Source of the DNA: Trinickia dabaoshanensis
GTDB lineage: Bacteria; Pseudomonadota; Gammaproteobacteria; Burkholderiales; Burkholderiaceae
Assembly (NCBI RefSeq): GCF_002879885.1
Contig: NZ_PNYA01000003.1
Coordinates: 248,001-312,000, forward strand
Direction: 5' to 3'
DNA: 64,000 bases
This document shows, piece by piece, positions 49,923 through 58,900 of this stretch. The translations under genes were made by a program, and so were the position numbers. The notes under the pieces are model-generated. The model did no database searches. It had not been told where the DNA came from and saw only the letters and a list, made by a program, of their open reading frames with translations. How positions within the stretch are numbered: the first letter of the stretch is position 1; every line of letters begins with the position of its first letter.

Positions 49923-50698
49923 CCGTGCGCCCCCGTCAACGCAGCGTCGGCGCTGCCCATGTAAGCCTGCATGACGAGCGGGTTCTTCGATACCTCGGCA
50001 TAGCTGCCTTCCGCGAGCACCTCGCCGCGTTGCAAGACGGTGATCGTGTCGGAGATACCCGCGATCACGTTCATGTTGTGTTCCACCATGAGAATCGTGC
50101 GGCCCGCCGATACCTTCTTGATCAGCGCCGTCACGCGATCGACGTCCTCGTGCCCCATGCCTTGCGTCGGTTCGTCGAGCAGCATGAGTTCGGGCTCCAT
50201 CGCCAGCGTCGTCGCGATCTCGAGCGCGCGTTTGCGCCCATACGAGAGTTCGACCGTCAGCGTATCGGCGAAATCGGTCAAGCCCACTTGAGCCAGTAAC
50301 TCGTGCGCGCGATCGTCGAGACGATTCAGCGTCCGCGCACTACGCCAGAAGTGATAAGAGGTACCGAGCGTGCGCTGCAAGCCGACGCGCACGTTTTGCA
50401 AGACGCTCAAATGAGGAAAAACCGCCGAGATCTGAAACGAGCGGATGATGCCGCGCCGCGCGATTTGGGCGGGACGCTCGCGTGTGATGTCGACGTTGTT
50501 GAAGACGATCTGCCCCGCACTGGGCTCGAGAAACTTCGTCAGCAAGTTGAAGCACGTCGTCTTGCCCGCGCCGTTCGGGCCGATCAACGCATGGATCGAA
50601 CCGCGGCGTACACGCAAGTTCACACCGTTCACGGCCGTGAAGCCCTTGAACTCTTTGGTCAGCCCGCGTGTTTCCAAAATCGTGTCGCCGAGAATCAT
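49919..50698 (-). CDS. livG: ABC transporter ATP-binding protein LivG (second system)
   Basis: 259-residue ATPase with intact motifs: Walker A GPNGAGKTT, signature LSYGRKRALEIATTLAMEPELMLLDEPTQGM, and the C-terminal VSKNPLVMQAYMGS tail. The start is either the ATG at 50698, next to a GAAGG site, or the ATG at 50710, which adds four residues; I prefer the former. It is the first gene of the second liv operon, downstream of an unusual inverted repeat at 50813-50877. Confidence 0.9.
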   Translation of the reverse strand: MILGDTILETRGLTKEFKGFTAVNGVNLRVRRGSIHALIGPNGAGKTTCFNLLTKFLEPSAGQIVFNNVDITRERPAQIARRGIIRSFQISAVFPHLSVLQNVRVGLQRTLGTSYHFWRSARTLNRLDDRAHELLAQVGLTDFADTLTVELSYGRKRALEIATTLAMEPELMLLDEPTQGMGHEDVDRVTALIKKVSAGRTILMVEHNMNVIAGISDTITVLQRGEVLAEGSYAEVSKNPLVMQAYMGSADAALTGAHG

Positions 50699-50812
50699 GT
50701 CCCCTTCCATGCGAAGTCAGGCAAACACTGCATATGGCACGCGCTTGTCGAGCGCGGCGCTTGCCGGACGGTGCGCCCCCGGTAGACGGGGCGGCCGCCG
50801 TTTATGGCATGG

Positions 50813-50877
50813 TGCATCAATGCGGAGAGGTCGGCCCCGCCCCATGCGGCATCGCGCATTGTCGCGCCATTGATGCA
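50813..50877. promoter_or_regulatory. Long-range perfect inverted repeat upstream of the second liv operon
   Basis: TGCATCAATG (50813-50822) is mirrored by CATTGATGCA (50868-50877), with 45 bp between the arms. Nearby is the palindrome GCACTAGTGC (50896-50905). All lie in the 230-bp gap between the GMC oxidoreductase gene and livG, so they may be operator half sites or an RNA leader stem for the operon. Confidence 0.45.
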
Positions 50878-50940
50878 GCGCAATCATAGGGATTTGCACT
50901 AGTGCTTAATTGTGTAAGCAAGCAATTCGCGCGAGGCGCG

Positions 50941-52644
50941 TCACACGGCCGTCACGATGGAAGCGGCCCCGGCATCGGGCACCGACGATGCGCGAGCGCG
51001 ACGATCCGCGCGAATCATCTCGCTCGCGCGCTCGGCGATCATCAGCGTGGGCGAGTTCGTGTTGCCCGATGTGATCGTGGGCATCACCGATGCATCGACC
51101 ACGCGCAGTCCGGTGACGCCCAGCACGCGCAACCTCGAATCGACCACGGCGCCGGGATCGCCGGCCGTACCCATGCGGCATGTGCCGACTGGATGGAAGA
51201 TCGTAGTCCCCACGGCGCCGGCGGCTTGCACGAGTTCTTCCTCGGTCTGGTAGCGGGGCCCGGGTAGGATCTCCTCGGGCGCGTAACGCGCGAGCGCCGG
51301 CGCTTGTACGATACGGCGCGTGAGCCGCAGCGCATTGGCGGCCACGTGCCGATCGTAATCGGTGGACAGATAATTGGGCGCGATCACGGGCGGCGCGAGC
51401 GGGTCCGGCGATTCGATATGGATGCTGCCGCGCGAGGTGGGCCGCAGCGGGCAAGCGGACGCCGTAAACGCGTTGAAGCGGTGCAGCGGTTCGCCGAAGC
51501 GATCGAGCGAGAGCGGCTGCACGTGGTATTCGATGTCGGGTCGAGTGATCGATGCATCGTGCTCCGAGGACTTCGCGAAAGCGCCCAACTGCGAGGGCGA
51601 CATCGACATCGGGCCACTGCGCCAGAGCGCGTATTGCATGCCGATGAGCAGCTTGCCCCACCAATGCGCCGTCATCGTGTTGAGCGTGCGCACGCCGCGC
51701 ACGCGATACGCCGTGCGCAATTGAAGGTGGTCTTGCAAGTTCTCGCCGACGCCGCGCGCGTCGTGCACGACCTCGATACCGAGGCCCTGCAAACGCGCCC
51801 CATTGCCGACACCGGAGAGTTCGAGCAATTGCGGAGAATTGACGGCGCCCGCCGCCAACACCACCTCGATCCTTGCACGCGCAACGAACTCGCGCGTGCC
51901 GGAGGCGCCTGCACGCCGGTAGACGACGCCTGTGCAACGTTTTGCATCGTCGAAGCTGAGCCGCCGAACCTGCGCGTCGGTCACCACGGTGAGATTCGGG
52001 CGTTCGAGAGCCGGGCGCAAAAATGCCTTCGATGCGTTCCAGCGCACGCCACGCTTTTGGTTGACCTCGAAGTATCCGACCCCGCTGTTGTCGCCTCGAT
52101 TGAAATCGTCGGTCGCGGGAATACCGGTTTGCTGCGCGGCCTCGCGAAACGCTTCTAGGACCTGCCATTTGAGCCGCTGCTTCTCGACGCGCCACGCTCC
52201 GCCCGAGCCGTGCCACGCGTTAGCGCCGCCATGATGATCCTCGCTGCGCTTGAACACGGGCAACACCGCGTCCCACGACCACGACGCGTCACCCGTTGCG
52301 CGCGCCCATTCGTCGTAATCCTCGCGCTGGCCTCGCATGTAGATCATGCCGTTGATCGACGAGCTGCCGCCCAGCACCCGCCCGCGCGGATACGCCAGCG
52401 AGCGCCCGCCCAAGCCCGCCTCCTCGCGCGTACGGTACAGCCAATCGGTGCGCGGGTTGCCGATGCAGTACAGATAGCCGACCGGCACGTGGATCCAGTG
52501 ATAGTTGTCCTTGCCGCCCGCCTCGATCAGCAGCACGCTCACTTGCGCATCCTCGCTGAGCCGGTTCGCCAGCACGCATCCCGCCGTGCCCGCGCCGACG
52601 ATGACATAGTCGAACTCGCCTTCGAAAATCGTCTCGTTGGTCAT
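50941..52644 (-). CDS. GMC-family FAD-dependent oxidoreductase (choline/alcohol dehydrogenase-like)
   Basis: 567-residue flavoprotein. The FAD motif YVIVGAGTAGCVLANRLSED lies at residues 13-32, GMC signature 1 is RGRVLGGSSSINGMIYMRG, and signature 2 is GAVNSPQLLELSGVGNG. The active-site region near the C terminus contains FHPVGTCRMG with the conserved His, and NTNSPTLMIAE. The family oxidises alcohols such as choline, long-chain or aromatic alcohols; the substrate is not determined here. The ATG at 52644 gives MTNETIFEGEFDYVIVG. A LysR regulator is divergent, with a T-N11-A palindrome in the shared gap. Confidence 0.92.
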   Translation of the reverse strand: MTNETIFEGEFDYVIVGAGTAGCVLANRLSEDAQVSVLLIEAGGKDNYHWIHVPVGYLYCIGNPRTDWLYRTREEAGLGGRSLAYPRGRVLGGSSSINGMIYMRGQREDYDEWARATGDASWSWDAVLPVFKRSEDHHGGANAWHGSGGAWRVEKQRLKWQVLEAFREAAQQTGIPATDDFNRGDNSGVGYFEVNQKRGVRWNASKAFLRPALERPNLTVVTDAQVRRLSFDDAKRCTGVVYRRAGASGTREFVARARIEVVLAAGAVNSPQLLELSGVGNGARLQGLGIEVVHDARGVGENLQDHLQLRTAYRVRGVRTLNTMTAHWWGKLLIGMQYALWRSGPMSMSPSQLGAFAKSSEHDASITRPDIEYHVQPLSLDRFGEPLHRFNAFTASACPLRPTSRGSIHIESPDPLAPPVIAPNYLSTDYDRHVAANALRLTRRIVQAPALARYAPEEILPGPRYQTEEELVQAAGAVGTTIFHPVGTCRMGTAGDPGAVVDSRLRVLGVTGLRVVDASVMPTITSGNTNSPTLMIAERASEMIRADRRARASSVPDAGAASIVTAV

Positions 52645-52745
52645 GACGTGCCCCGCCTCACATCGAATGAAATGAAAAATGCCGCACCCTTGGCAAACCG
52701 AGCGTACCCGCCAATGTGACCCGAAATCCAATGAGTTCTCCTCAA

Positions 52746-52774
52746 CGGCGATATAAGCCGCGCTAATATCGCCG
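52746..52774. promoter_or_regulatory. Perfect LysR-type box (T-N11-A palindrome)
   Basis: CGGCGATAT (52746-52754), 11 bases, ATATCGCCG (52766-52774): a perfect 9-bp inverted repeat with the canonical T-N11-A centre. It ends 2 bp before the LysR start codon and lies about 100 bp upstream of the GMC oxidoreductase start. It is most likely the LysR protein's own binding site. Confidence 0.8.
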
Positions 52775-52776
52775 CC

Positions 52777-53673
52777 ATGGACCTTACTTTGCTTCGAGCC
52801 TTCGTGACGGTCGCGCGCGTCGGCAACCTCACGCGCGCCGCCGCACAGCTCCATCTGACCCAGCCGGCCGTCAGCCTGCAGATCAAGAATCTGCAGGAAG
52901 CGCTCGACGTGGCGCTGTTCGTGCGGACCCCGCATGGGCTCGCGCTGACGCGCGACGGGCAAGCGCTCCTGCCGCACGCGGAGCGCGCGCTCGCCGCGGC
53001 GGGCGACGTCGAGCGCGCGGCGGCGGCCTTGCGCCAGGAAGTGCGCGGGCGGCTGCGTATCGGCACCATCCTCGATCCGCAGTTCCTGCGCCTCGGGGGC
53101 TTTCTGAAGCAACTCGTCGAAACCTATCCCCAGATCGAAACGGCGTTGCGCCACGGCATGTCGGGCTGGGTCGCGGAGCAAGTGCGCACGCGCGAACTCG
53201 ACGTCGGTTATTACATCGGAGAAAGCGCCGAGGACGGTATGCCCGATGCGCTGTTTCACGTCGCAACGCTAACGCGCTTTCAATACCGTGTGCTCGCGCC
53301 GGCCGGCTGGAAGGAACGCGTCGGCCCCTCGCCGGATTGGCGCTCGCTGGCGGCGCTGCCCTGGATTTGGACGCCGCCCGCGTCCGCGCACAACCGGCTG
53401 CTGTCGCGCTTGTTCGCGCAAGCCGGCGCCGATCCGGTCAAAGTCGCCGAGGTCGATCAGGAGACGTCGATGCTCGATCTCGTCAAATCGGGCGTCGGTC
53501 TTTCGCTGGCACGCGACGCGATCGCCATCGAGCAAGCGCACACGCACGCGCTCACCATCGTCGAAGGCGTGACGGTGCCGACTCAATTGACGTTTATCGC
53601 GTTGGCCGAGCGCATGGACGAGCCTGCGATCGCATGCGCGTTCAAGCTCATCGAAGCCCAATGGACCATTTGA
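52777..53673 (+). CDS. LysR-family transcriptional regulator
   Basis: 298-residue regulator. The N-terminal winged helix-turn-helix is LRAFVTVARVGNLTRAAAQLHLTQPAVSLQIKNLQEAL (residues 6-43). The effector-binding domain begins near RGRLRIGTILDPQF. The start MDLTLLRAF is standard, but no ribosome site is visible and the palindrome abuts the start, so the message may be leaderless or start at a different point. It is divergent from the GMC oxidoreductase, the likely target together with itself. Confidence 0.92.
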   Translation: MDLTLLRAFVTVARVGNLTRAAAQLHLTQPAVSLQIKNLQEALDVALFVRTPHGLALTRDGQALLPHAERALAAAGDVERAAAALRQEVRGRLRIGTILDPQFLRLGGFLKQLVETYPQIETALRHGMSGWVAEQVRTRELDVGYYIGESAEDGMPDALFHVATLTRFQYRVLAPAGWKERVGPSPDWRSLAALPWIWTPPASAHNRLLSRLFAQAGADPVKVAEVDQETSMLDLVKSGVGLSLARDAIAIEQAHTHALTIVEGVTVPTQLTFIALAERMDEPAIACAFKLIEAQWTI

Positions 53674-53744
53674 CCTAGTACGAAGTTGGCGGACACGGAT
53701 CGCCGCTTTTTGTTAGATTCGTCACGTTTCGACAGGAGCTCGAC

Positions 53745-54278
53745 ATGGCACGCAACATTGAACTCAAAGCGCACGCCCGCGCGTTCGACGAACTGCGCGA
53801 GCGCGCCGCCGCCCTCGCGGACGACGCACCGCTCATCTTTCGTCAACAAGATTTCTTCTACGACGTGCCGCGCGGCCGTTTGAAGCTGCGTCAATTCGAC
53901 GACGGCACGCCCGCGGAACTGATCTTCTATCAGCGCGACGACCGCGACGGCCCGAAGGCGTCGTACTACTCGCGCAGCCCGGTCACGAACGCCGATGCCA
54001 TGCACGCGCTCCTCGCACAAGCGCTGTCCACGCGCGGCATCGTGACCAAGGAGCGTCACGTCTATCTGACGGGGCGTACACGAATTCATCTGGACCGCGT
54101 CGACGGCCTGGGCGATTTCATCGAACTCGAGGTCGTGCTCGCGCCCGACGATAACGAGGAAGACGGCGCGGCCGAGGCGCACGCGCTGTTCAAGCAACTC
54201 GGCGTGGCGCAAGCCGATCTCGTCGCCGTGGCTTACGTCGACCTACTCAATGACGGGCTCGGAGGCCGCGCCGCCTGA
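53745..54278 (+). CDS. CYTH-domain protein (class IV adenylate cyclase/thiamine triphosphatase-like)
   Basis: 177-residue protein of the CYTH superfamily. The N-terminal ExExK-type motif appears as NIELKA, and further conserved acidic/basic strands include GRLKLRQFDDG, ERHVYLTGRTRIHLDRVDGLGDFIELEVVL and a C-terminal VAYVDLL. CYTH proteins hydrolyse or cyclise triphosphate substrates in a beta-tunnel with divalent metal. The class IV cyclase call is by resemblance to short bacterial members; triphosphatase is equally possible. The ribosome site ACAGGAG precedes the ATG. It lies 71 bp after the LysR gene on the same strand. Confidence 0.85.
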   Translation: MARNIELKAHARAFDELRERAAALADDAPLIFRQQDFFYDVPRGRLKLRQFDDGTPAELIFYQRDDRDGPKASYYSRSPVTNADAMHALLAQALSTRGIVTKERHVYLTGRTRIHLDRVDGLGDFIELEVVLAPDDNEEDGAAEAHALFKQLGVAQADLVAVAYVDLLNDGLGGRAA

Positions 54279-54306
54279 CTGCCGCGATACCGTACGCGGG
54301 GGCGGC

Positions 54307-54798
54307 TCAGGCCTGCGCCGTCCCCGGTGCGAGATGATCGAGCGGCAAGGGGCCGTTGCGCTTGAACGTCGTCAGCACGATATTCGAGCGCACGCTGTCC
54401 ACGCCGGGCACGCGCATGAGCTTTTTCATGACGAACGACGAAAGCGCGTTCAAATCCGGCGCGACGATACGAAGCAAATAGTCGGCATCGCCCACCACGG
54501 CGTGACATTCGAGCACTTCGGGCAGCACGTCGATCTGCTGCTGAAACTGTTCCACGATCGAGTCGCCGTGATGCTTCAGTTTCAGGCTCGTGAAGGCCAT
54601 CACGCCGAGGCCGAGTTTCTCGGGCCGCAACACGACGCGATAGCCATCGATTACGCCCAACGCTTCGAGCCGTTGAAGGCGGCGGCCGATTTGCGAAGGC
54701 GAAAGCGGCACACGCTCGCCAAGTTGCTGGTGGGTGGCGCGTCCGAAGCGCTGTAGCACCTCGAGCAGCGCCAAATCGAAGTGATCGAGATCGAGCAT
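54307..54798 (-). CDS. Lrp/AsnC-family transcriptional regulator
   Basis: 163-residue regulator with an N-terminal helix-turn-helix (FDLALLEVLQRFGRATHQQLGERVPLSPSQIGRRLQRLEALGVI) and a C-terminal RAM/AsnC ligand domain (ECHAVVGDADYLLRIVAPDLNALSSFVMKKLMRVPGVDSVRSNIVL). It is divergent from phhA, so it probably controls phenylalanine hydroxylase in response to an aromatic amino acid. Dyad sequences lie between the two genes at 54838-54855. Confidence 0.92.
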   Translation of the reverse strand: MLDLDHFDLALLEVLQRFGRATHQQLGERVPLSPSQIGRRLQRLEALGVIDGYRVVLRPEKLGLGVMAFTSLKLKHHGDSIVEQFQQQIDVLPEVLECHAVVGDADYLLRIVAPDLNALSSFVMKKLMRVPGVDSVRSNIVLTTFKRNGPLPLDHLAPGTAQA

Positions 54799-54837
54799 GA
54801 GGAATTCCCGCGCAAATATTGAAAAACGTGCGCGATT

Positions 54838-54855
54838 ATCGCATATTCATGCGAT
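54838..54855. promoter_or_regulatory. Candidate Lrp-type operator between lrp and phhA
   Basis: ATCGCAT (54838-54844), ATTC, ATGCGAT (54849-54855): a perfect 7-bp inverted repeat in AT-rich DNA, flanked by GATT and CAATC that extend the symmetry. AAATATTG and CAAATATG stand on either side. It sits 40 bp from the lrp start and 81 bp from the phhA start. Confidence 0.6.
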
Positions 54856-54935
54856 CAATCGACAAATATGCGCCCTATCCGCGCGAGGCCCGCACTAGAC
54901 TTGCATCGAACGTCATATCGATGCAGGTACCTGTC

Positions 54936-55823
54936 ATGTCCGCCACCGCCGAACTCACCGAAAGACCCGAAACGCGCCCCGTTCCGCGCGACGATTTCAC
55001 CATCGATCAGCCGCTCGAGCGTTATGTCGATACCGACCATGCCGTTTGGGCCCATTTGTATGCGCGCCAGGCTTCGTTGCTGGAGGGCCGCGTGTGTCAC
55101 GCGTTTCTCGAGGGGCTCGGCAAGCTCGATTTGCCCAAAAACCGGGTCCCGTCGTTCGCCGCGCTCAATCGCAGGCTGCGCGCCGCGACGGGCTTCGAGA
55201 TCGTCGCCGTGCCGGGGCTCGTCCCCGATCGCGTATTTTTCGAGCACTTGGCCAATCGGCGATTTCCGGTGACCTGGTGGATGCGCCGGCCCGATCAACT
55301 CGACTACTTGCAAGAGCCCGACTGCTTTCACGATTTGTTCGGTCACGTGCCGCTGTTGATCGATCCTGTCTTCGCCGACTACATGCAGGCATATGGCCGC
55401 GCCGCGTTGGCGTTCGCGCACGATGCGAACGCGCTGCCGCTCTTTGCCCGGCTCTATTGGTACACGGTGGAGTTCGGCCTGATACGTGATGCCGCCGCCC
55501 CGAACGGCATGCGCGTGTACGGCGCCGGCATCGTATCGAGCAAGAGCGAAACGCTCTACAGCTTGGATAGCGATAGCCCGAATCGAATCGGTTTTGCGCT
55601 CGAACGCGTTCTGCGCACACGGTATCGGATCGATACGTTCCAAAAGACCTATTTCGTTATCGACGACTTCCGGCAATTGTTCGATATCGCACGAGCCGAC
55701 TTCGCCAAGCTCATCCCCGCATTCGCCGGCGCCCCGGCACTGGGCGCCGGGGACGTTTTGCCGGGCGATGCCGTCATCACGCGAGGAAGCGGCCAAGGTT
55801 GGGCTCGCGAAGGCGACGTCTAA
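54936..55823 (+). CDS. phhA: Phenylalanine-4-hydroxylase
   Basis: 295-residue non-heme iron enzyme that converts phenylalanine to tyrosine with oxygen and a tetrahydropterin. The iron ligands are His122 and His127 in FHDLFGHVP and Glu169 in YTVEFGL. Other family segments are [44 protein letters not shown] and [12 protein letters not shown]. Start ATG 54936 gives [10 protein letters not shown]; an in-frame ATG at 54921 is possible, and a longer frame to 54819 would cross the operator. phhB follows by 125 bp and regenerates the pterin. Confidence 0.96.
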   Translation: MSATAELTERPETRPVPRDDFTIDQPLERYVDTDHAVWAHLYARQASLLEGRVCHAFLEGLGKLDLPKNRVPSFAALNRRLRAATGFEIVAVPGLVPDRVFFEHLANRRFPVTWWMRRPDQLDYLQEPDCFHDLFGHVPLLIDPVFADYMQAYGRAALAFAHDANALPLFARLYWYTVEFGLIRDAAAPNGMRVYGAGIVSSKSETLYSLDSDSPNRIGFALERVLRTRYRIDTFQKTYFVIDDFRQLFDIARADFAKLIPAFAGAPALGAGDVLPGDAVITRGSGQGWAREGDV

Positions 55824-55947
55824 AGGCAGACGGCATGCGCCGAGCGGTGCAAGCGCACTTGTGAAAGAATGGCCGGATGATCATGGCGCGGGCACGGCGA
55901 TCGGGTCGATTCCCCTCCCATGTCCGCAACGAACAGGAGGTGATGCA

Positions 55948-56250
55948 ATGATCCACAAACTGACCTCGGAGGAACGCGCGACGCAACTTTCGCAATTGTC
56001 CGGCTGGCAAGCGGTGACCGGGCGCGACGCGATTCACCGGCAATTCAAATTCGCCGATTTCAACGAAGCCTTCGGTTTCATGACGCGCGTGGCGATCAAG
56101 GCGCAGGAAATGAACCACCATCCCGAATGGTTCAACGTCTATCACACCGTGGATATCACGCTGACGACGCACGACGCGCAAGGCGTGACCGAGCGCGACA
56201 TCGCGTTGGCGCACTTCATCGAGGACGTCGCGAAACGTACGCGCGGCTAA
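55948..56250 (+). CDS. phhB: Pterin-4a-carbinolamine dehydratase
   Basis: 100-residue enzyme that dehydrates the 4a-hydroxypterin released by phenylalanine hydroxylase. The catalytic motif is [24 protein letters not shown], containing the paired His residues. The ribosome site CAGGAGG before the ATG at 55948 fixes the start; a long upstream frame is a shadow of phhA. It forms the phhAB unit with the upstream gene. Confidence 0.96.
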   Translation: MIHKLTSEERATQLSQLSGWQAVTGRDAIHRQFKFADFNEAFGFMTRVAIKAQEMNHHPEWFNVYHTVDITLTTHDAQGVTERDIALAHFIEDVAKRTRG

Positions 56251-56280
56251 CACGGTCCTTACGTGGTTTCTTACGTATCG

Positions 56281-56514
56281 CTAACCCCGCCCGGCCCGCA
56301 CGTATGCTTCCCACGCATCGCGTGCGGCCGCCTCGAGTCCGTCCGACGATACGGTGCCGCGACGCTGTACAATCATCAGCGCATACGGCTTGGACAGTGC
56401 GCTAGCCTCTTTGCACAAGCTGAGCTCATCGCCGCTCGAAGGCGAACGAGCACGCCAAAAGTTGATCGCGGCTTCGAGTTCGTTGATCGTTATCTCGGAC
56501 ATGTTCGTGATCAT
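56281..56514 (-). CDS. DUF3717 family protein
   Basis: 77-residue protein (MITNMSEITINELEAAINFWRAR...), recognisable as the DUF3717 family found mainly in Burkholderiales. The conserved pattern is ITI-ELEAAINFWR, SPSSGDELSLCKEASALSKPYALMIV, then a C-terminal AARDAWEAYV. No function is known. The ATG at 56514 has GGAG at proper distance; the ATG at 56502 (four codons later) is closer to the usual family N terminus. It is divergent from the two-component operon. Confidence 0.8.
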   Translation of the reverse strand: MITNMSEITINELEAAINFWRARSPSSGDELSLCKEASALSKPYALMIVQRRGTVSSDGLEAAARDAWEAYVRAGRG

Positions 56515-56622
56515 TTGGCGGGCTCCGGAGCTTGACCTGCGGCGGCACGCTTTGCTGTGTGGCGAAGGCATCGCCGGTCGGCGTGCCACGAACGCGTAAT
56601 CCATTGTACTTGAGCGAATTCC

Positions 56623-57309
56623 ATGCGACTCCTTCTGATCGAAGACGACCGCCCTATTGCGCGCGGCATCCAAAGCAGCCTCGAACAAGCCGGGTTCACC
56701 GTCGACATGGTTCACGACGGGATCTTTGCCGAGCAAGCACTCACGCAAAACCGCCACGAACTGGTCATCCTCGATCTGGGTCTGCCCGGCATCGACGGCA
56801 TGACGCTGCTCTCGCGCTTTCGGCAGTCGAACCGTCATACGCCCGTGATCGTGCTGACGGCGCGCGACGAGTTGAACGATCGCGTGCAAGGGCTCAATGC
56901 CGGCGCCGACGACTACATGCTCAAGCCGTTCGAGCCGGCCGAGCTCGAAGCGCGGATTCGCGCCGTCATGCGCCGCAGCGGCCCGCATAGCGATATTCCG
57001 CGTCCCGAAGTGTCGCTCGGCGGCGTACGTCTGTCGGGCGTCGATCGCCGCATCTTCAACGATGACAAGCCGCTCGAGCTCTCCCCGCGCGAATTCGCCG
57101 TACTCGAGATGCTGCTGATGCGCCATGGCCGCGTCGTCAGCAAAGCGCAACTGCAGGATCATTTGACGCATTTCGGCGGCGATCTCGGCGATACGGCGAT
57201 CGAAGTCTACGTGCACCGGGTGCGCAAAAAGCTCGAAAACTGCCGCGTAGAGATCGTGACGGTGCGCGGTTTCGGCTACCTGTTGCAGGAAATCCGCCAA
57301 GCCTCGTGA
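56623..57309 (+). CDS. OmpR-family two-component response regulator (TctD/QseB-like)
   Basis: 228-residue regulator. The receiver domain has the acidic pair EDD (residues 7-9), phospho-acceptor Asp51 in ILDLGLPG, Thr79 and Lys101 in MLKPFEP. The C-terminal winged helix (about 130-225) contains LSPREFAVLEMLLMRHGRVVSKAQLQDHL and ends VEIVTVRGFGYLLQ. The sequence resembles TctD and QseB. The kinase gene follows by 94 bp on the same strand, so they form one pair. Confidence 0.93.
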   Translation: MRLLLIEDDRPIARGIQSSLEQAGFTVDMVHDGIFAEQALTQNRHELVILDLGLPGIDGMTLLSRFRQSNRHTPVIVLTARDELNDRVQGLNAGADDYMLKPFEPAELEARIRAVMRRSGPHSDIPRPEVSLGGVRLSGVDRRIFNDDKPLELSPREFAVLEMLLMRHGRVVSKAQLQDHLTHFGGDLGDTAIEVYVHRVRKKLENCRVEIVTVRGFGYLLQEIRQAS

Positions 57310-57403
57310 CCTATTCGGGCCTGGGCCGCCGGCGCCTCGCCGGTGGGCCTGGGACCGCTCGCGCATCGCGTCCTTTCCATCTCGTTCGAGACGACCCGCC
57401 ACC

Positions 57404-58876
57404 ATGCAGCACGCCGCCGCGACCAGCTTGCGCCGCTCGCTTTTGCGCCGGCTCGCCGCGCCGCTCTCCATGCTCGCGCTGATGAGCGGCCTCATCGCCT
57501 ATTGGCTCGCGTGGCAATACACGCAGCACGTCATCGATCGCTCGTTGGCCGATCTCGCGACCGCCATCTCCAAGCAGGTTCAGATCGCGGGCCCGAATGC
57601 CCGTTCGACGGTGCCCCCACTCGCGCAAGCGATGTTCTCCGATCCGAGCGACCAACTGATTTATCGCATCAGCGACGGCGAACATGAAATCGCGGGGCAA
57701 GAGGCGCTGCCCTTGTTCGGTACGCGAGTGCGCGAGCAACGCGCCGCCTATGTCTTCGAAGCGCAATTCGAAGGCATGCACGTGCGCGTGGCGCAAGTAC
57801 GGGTCATCCAAGCCGCCGGCAATCCGATCATCGTGGAAGTGGCGCAGCCGTTGCGTCATCGCTACCGCATCGCGGCCGAATTTCTCGTCGCGATCATGAT
57901 GCCGCTGCTGTTGCTGCTGTTCGCGGGATGGGGCATCGTTTGGCGCGTGGTCAATCAGCAACTCAATCCTTTGACCGCGCTGGCCGATTCCCTCAATCGA
58001 CAAACGCACATGTCGCTCGAGCCCGTCGACGAAACCTTCGTGCCGATGGAGATTCAACCGCTCACGAGCGCCATGAACGCATTGGTCGTCAGGCTGAAGA
58101 CGGCGCTGGATGCCCAGCGTAAATTCATCGCCGACGCCGCACACCAGCTACGCACACCGCTCACGGCCGTCAAACTCCATGCGGAACAGGCCGCCAACGC
58201 GCGCGATCCGAATCAGACGCTCGTCGCGGTACACGAGTTGCGCGCCGCGGCCGATCGCGCCGTGCGGCTCTCGAATCAATTGTTATCGCTCGCTCGCGCG
58301 GAGCCCGGCGCACAGGCTGCACGCTTCGCCGAATTCGATATCGCCTCGCTCGCCTTCGAGACGGGGGCCGAATGGGTGCCGCGCGCGTTGGCCGCGCACG
58401 TCGATCTCGGCTATCAGCGATTGGACTGCTCCGCGCAAGACAAGCCGCTCATCGTACGCGGCAACCCGGTACTGCTGCGCGAGGTCATTGCGAACTTGCT
58501 GGACAACGCGCTCAAGTACCTGCCGGCGGCAAGACCGGACGGCAATGTCACCGTGACGGTGAGAGAAACGGCCGATGAACACGGCGCGTGCGTGGCCGAG
58601 ATCGCCGTCGAGGACAACGGCTCGGGCGTACCGGCCGGTTTGCAGGCCGATTTGTTCAAACGATTTTTTCGGGGCGACCGTCAAGACACGGCCGATCCCG
58701 GTGTCGAATCCGGTGCGGGCTTGGGCCTGGCGATCGTGCACGACATCATGAACCTGCACGGCGGCAGCGTGCGCTATGAAGATGCGGCCGGCGGCGGCGC
58801 GCGCTTCGTCTTGCGCATCCCGCTGGCGACCCCGGCGAGCACGAGCCCGGACACCGCACAGGCGGCGCACTCCTAG
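57404..58876 (+). CDS. Two-component sensor histidine kinase (TctE/QseC-like)
   Basis: 490-residue membrane kinase. The first membrane helix is at about 19-38, a periplasmic sensor (about 40-155) follows, then a second helix at about 160-180 (LVAIMMPLLLLLFAGWGIVW), a HAMP-like linker and the H box FIADAAHQLRTPL with phosphorylated His247. N box VIANLLDNALKYLP and G box SGAGLGLAIVHDIMNLHGG complete the ATPase domain. The sensor domain has the TctE-type organisation, which in known cases detects tricarboxylates, but the signal here is unknown. Confidence 0.92.
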   Translation: MQHAAATSLRRSLLRRLAAPLSMLALMSGLIAYWLAWQYTQHVIDRSLADLATAISKQVQIAGPNARSTVPPLAQAMFSDPSDQLIYRISDGEHEIAGQEALPLFGTRVREQRAAYVFEAQFEGMHVRVAQVRVIQAAGNPIIVEVAQPLRHRYRIAAEFLVAIMMPLLLLLFAGWGIVWRVVNQQLNPLTALADSLNRQTHMSLEPVDETFVPMEIQPLTSAMNALVVRLKTALDAQRKFIADAAHQLRTPLTAVKLHAEQAANARDPNQTLVAVHELRAAADRAVRLSNQLLSLARAEPGAQAARFAEFDIASLAFETGAEWVPRALAAHVDLGYQRLDCSAQDKPLIVRGNPVLLREVIANLLDNALKYLPAARPDGNVTVTVRETADEHGACVAEIAVEDNGSGVPAGLQADLFKRFFRGDRQDTADPGVESGAGLGLAIVHDIMNLHGGSVRYEDAAGGGARFVLRIPLATPASTSPDTAQAAHS

Positions 58877-58900
58877 CTCGGATGCGCCGCGCCGCGAGAC

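Noticed and set aside
50820-50877. Sigma54 promoter on the minus strand before livG (TGGCGCGACAATGC)
   Set aside because: The GG to GC spacing is 9 rather than the required 10 bp and the -12 element is poor.
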